DNA from: Komagataeibacter kakiaceti JCM 25156
GTDB lineage: Bacteria > Pseudomonadota > Alphaproteobacteria > Acetobacterales > Acetobacteraceae
DNA length: 13,132 nt
Assembly (NCBI RefSeq): GCF_000613305.1
Contig: NZ_BAIO01000028.1
Span: forward strand, 1 to 13,132
Direction of reading: 5' to 3'
Shown: positions 12,971 through 13,132 of the stretch, in pieces
Numbering within the stretch: position 1 is the first letter of the stretch
Layout of the letters: each line of letters begins with the position of its first letter
Made by a program: the position numbers and the translations under genes
Notes under the pieces: generated by a model
What the model saw: only the letters and a program-made list of their open reading frames with translations
Databases searched by the model: none
Told to the model about the DNA's origin: nothing

Positions 12971-13132
12971 TCAGACCGGGGCCGGAACCGCAACGCCATC
13001 TATCAGCCGCACCGTTCCCAGCCATGCCGCCGCCAGCAGGCGCGCGCGCGTTCCGGCGGGCAGTCCGGTCAGGGGTTGCAGGTCGGTCTCGGCCCGCAGT
13101 TCCACATACTCCACCGGATCGAAACCGGCGCT
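12971..13132 (-). CDS. panC: Pantothenate synthetase (pantoate--beta-alanine ligase), C-terminal 53 residues
   Basis: The frame enters from the right window edge and ends at TGA (12973-12971). The visible residues GFDPVEYVELR, then RLLAAAWLGTVRLIDGVAV, are the conserved C-terminal end of PanC. In other PanC proteins this end reads VDYVELRD...AR-LGxTRLIDN. PanC joins pantoate and beta-alanine with ATP to make pantothenate, the coenzyme A precursor. The catalytic ATP-binding part lies outside the window. The gene converges on the Trm112-like gene across a 155-nt gap. Confidence 0.88.
   Translation of the reverse strand, partial: SAGFDPVEYVELRAETDLQPLTGLPAGTRARLLAAAWLGTVRLIDGVAVPAPV

Noticed and set aside
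1..13132. CRISPR array, rRNA, replication origin or complete insertion sequence
   Set aside because: No regularly spaced repeats, rRNA segments, iteron clusters or transposase motifs were found on either strand.

Overview
The window looks like chromosomal DNA of a GC-rich acetic acid bacterium (Acetobacteraceae, Komagataeibacter/Gluconacetobacter-like). This rests on the high GC content, the alphaproteobacterial style of the CnoX/YbbN-type thioredoxin, LON-domain protein, Trm112-like protein and PanC set at the right, and the AT-rich hairpin elements between genes. The genus is an inference from protein style, not from a database match.

Left edge (1-1449): the C-terminal part of a DUF3597 protein with its terminator, then a ZntB/CorA-type divalent-metal transporter whose frame is broken by one missing base near 905. 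Next (1497-3152): an AT-rich palindromic element, then a compact type II restriction-modification pair. A BglII/BstYI-family endonuclease (+) and an MT-A70-type adenine methyltransferase (-) converge and share a palindromic CTAG for both stop codons.

Centre (3400-10578): a roughly 7.1-kb segment bounded by a direct repeat of the 3' end of a tRNA-Gly gene, 18 bp identical and 25 of 28 bp overall. The right copy lies in an intact tRNA-Gly(GCC) gene; the left copy is a tRNA-like remnant. The segment holds a DEDDh 3'-5' exonuclease broken by a single-base frameshift, a small minus-strand gene with a two-copy GRQ motif, and a tightly coupled three-gene operon. The operon encodes an unrecognised 432-residue protein (also interrupted by one missing base, in a C-run), a 647-residue Tdp1-like (HKN-type) phospholipase-D-superfamily phosphodiesterase, and an 875-residue SNF2/RapA-type helicase. 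Both junctions are 4-nt start/stop overlaps with identically placed GGAGA ribosome-binding sites. This operon is the best candidate for a little-described DNA-processing, probably anti-mobile-element, system. No integrase gene is visible.

Right edge (10627-13132): ordinary core genes. A CnoX/YbbN-type thioredoxin-TPR co-chaperone probably overlaps a LON substrate-binding-domain protein by 4 nt; then come a Trm112-like protein and, convergent, the C-terminus of pantothenate synthetase (panC).

Three separate reading frames (zntB-like, exonuclease, operon gene 1) are each restored by adding exactly one base. That pattern needs to be resolved against raw reads before any of them is called a true pseudogene.
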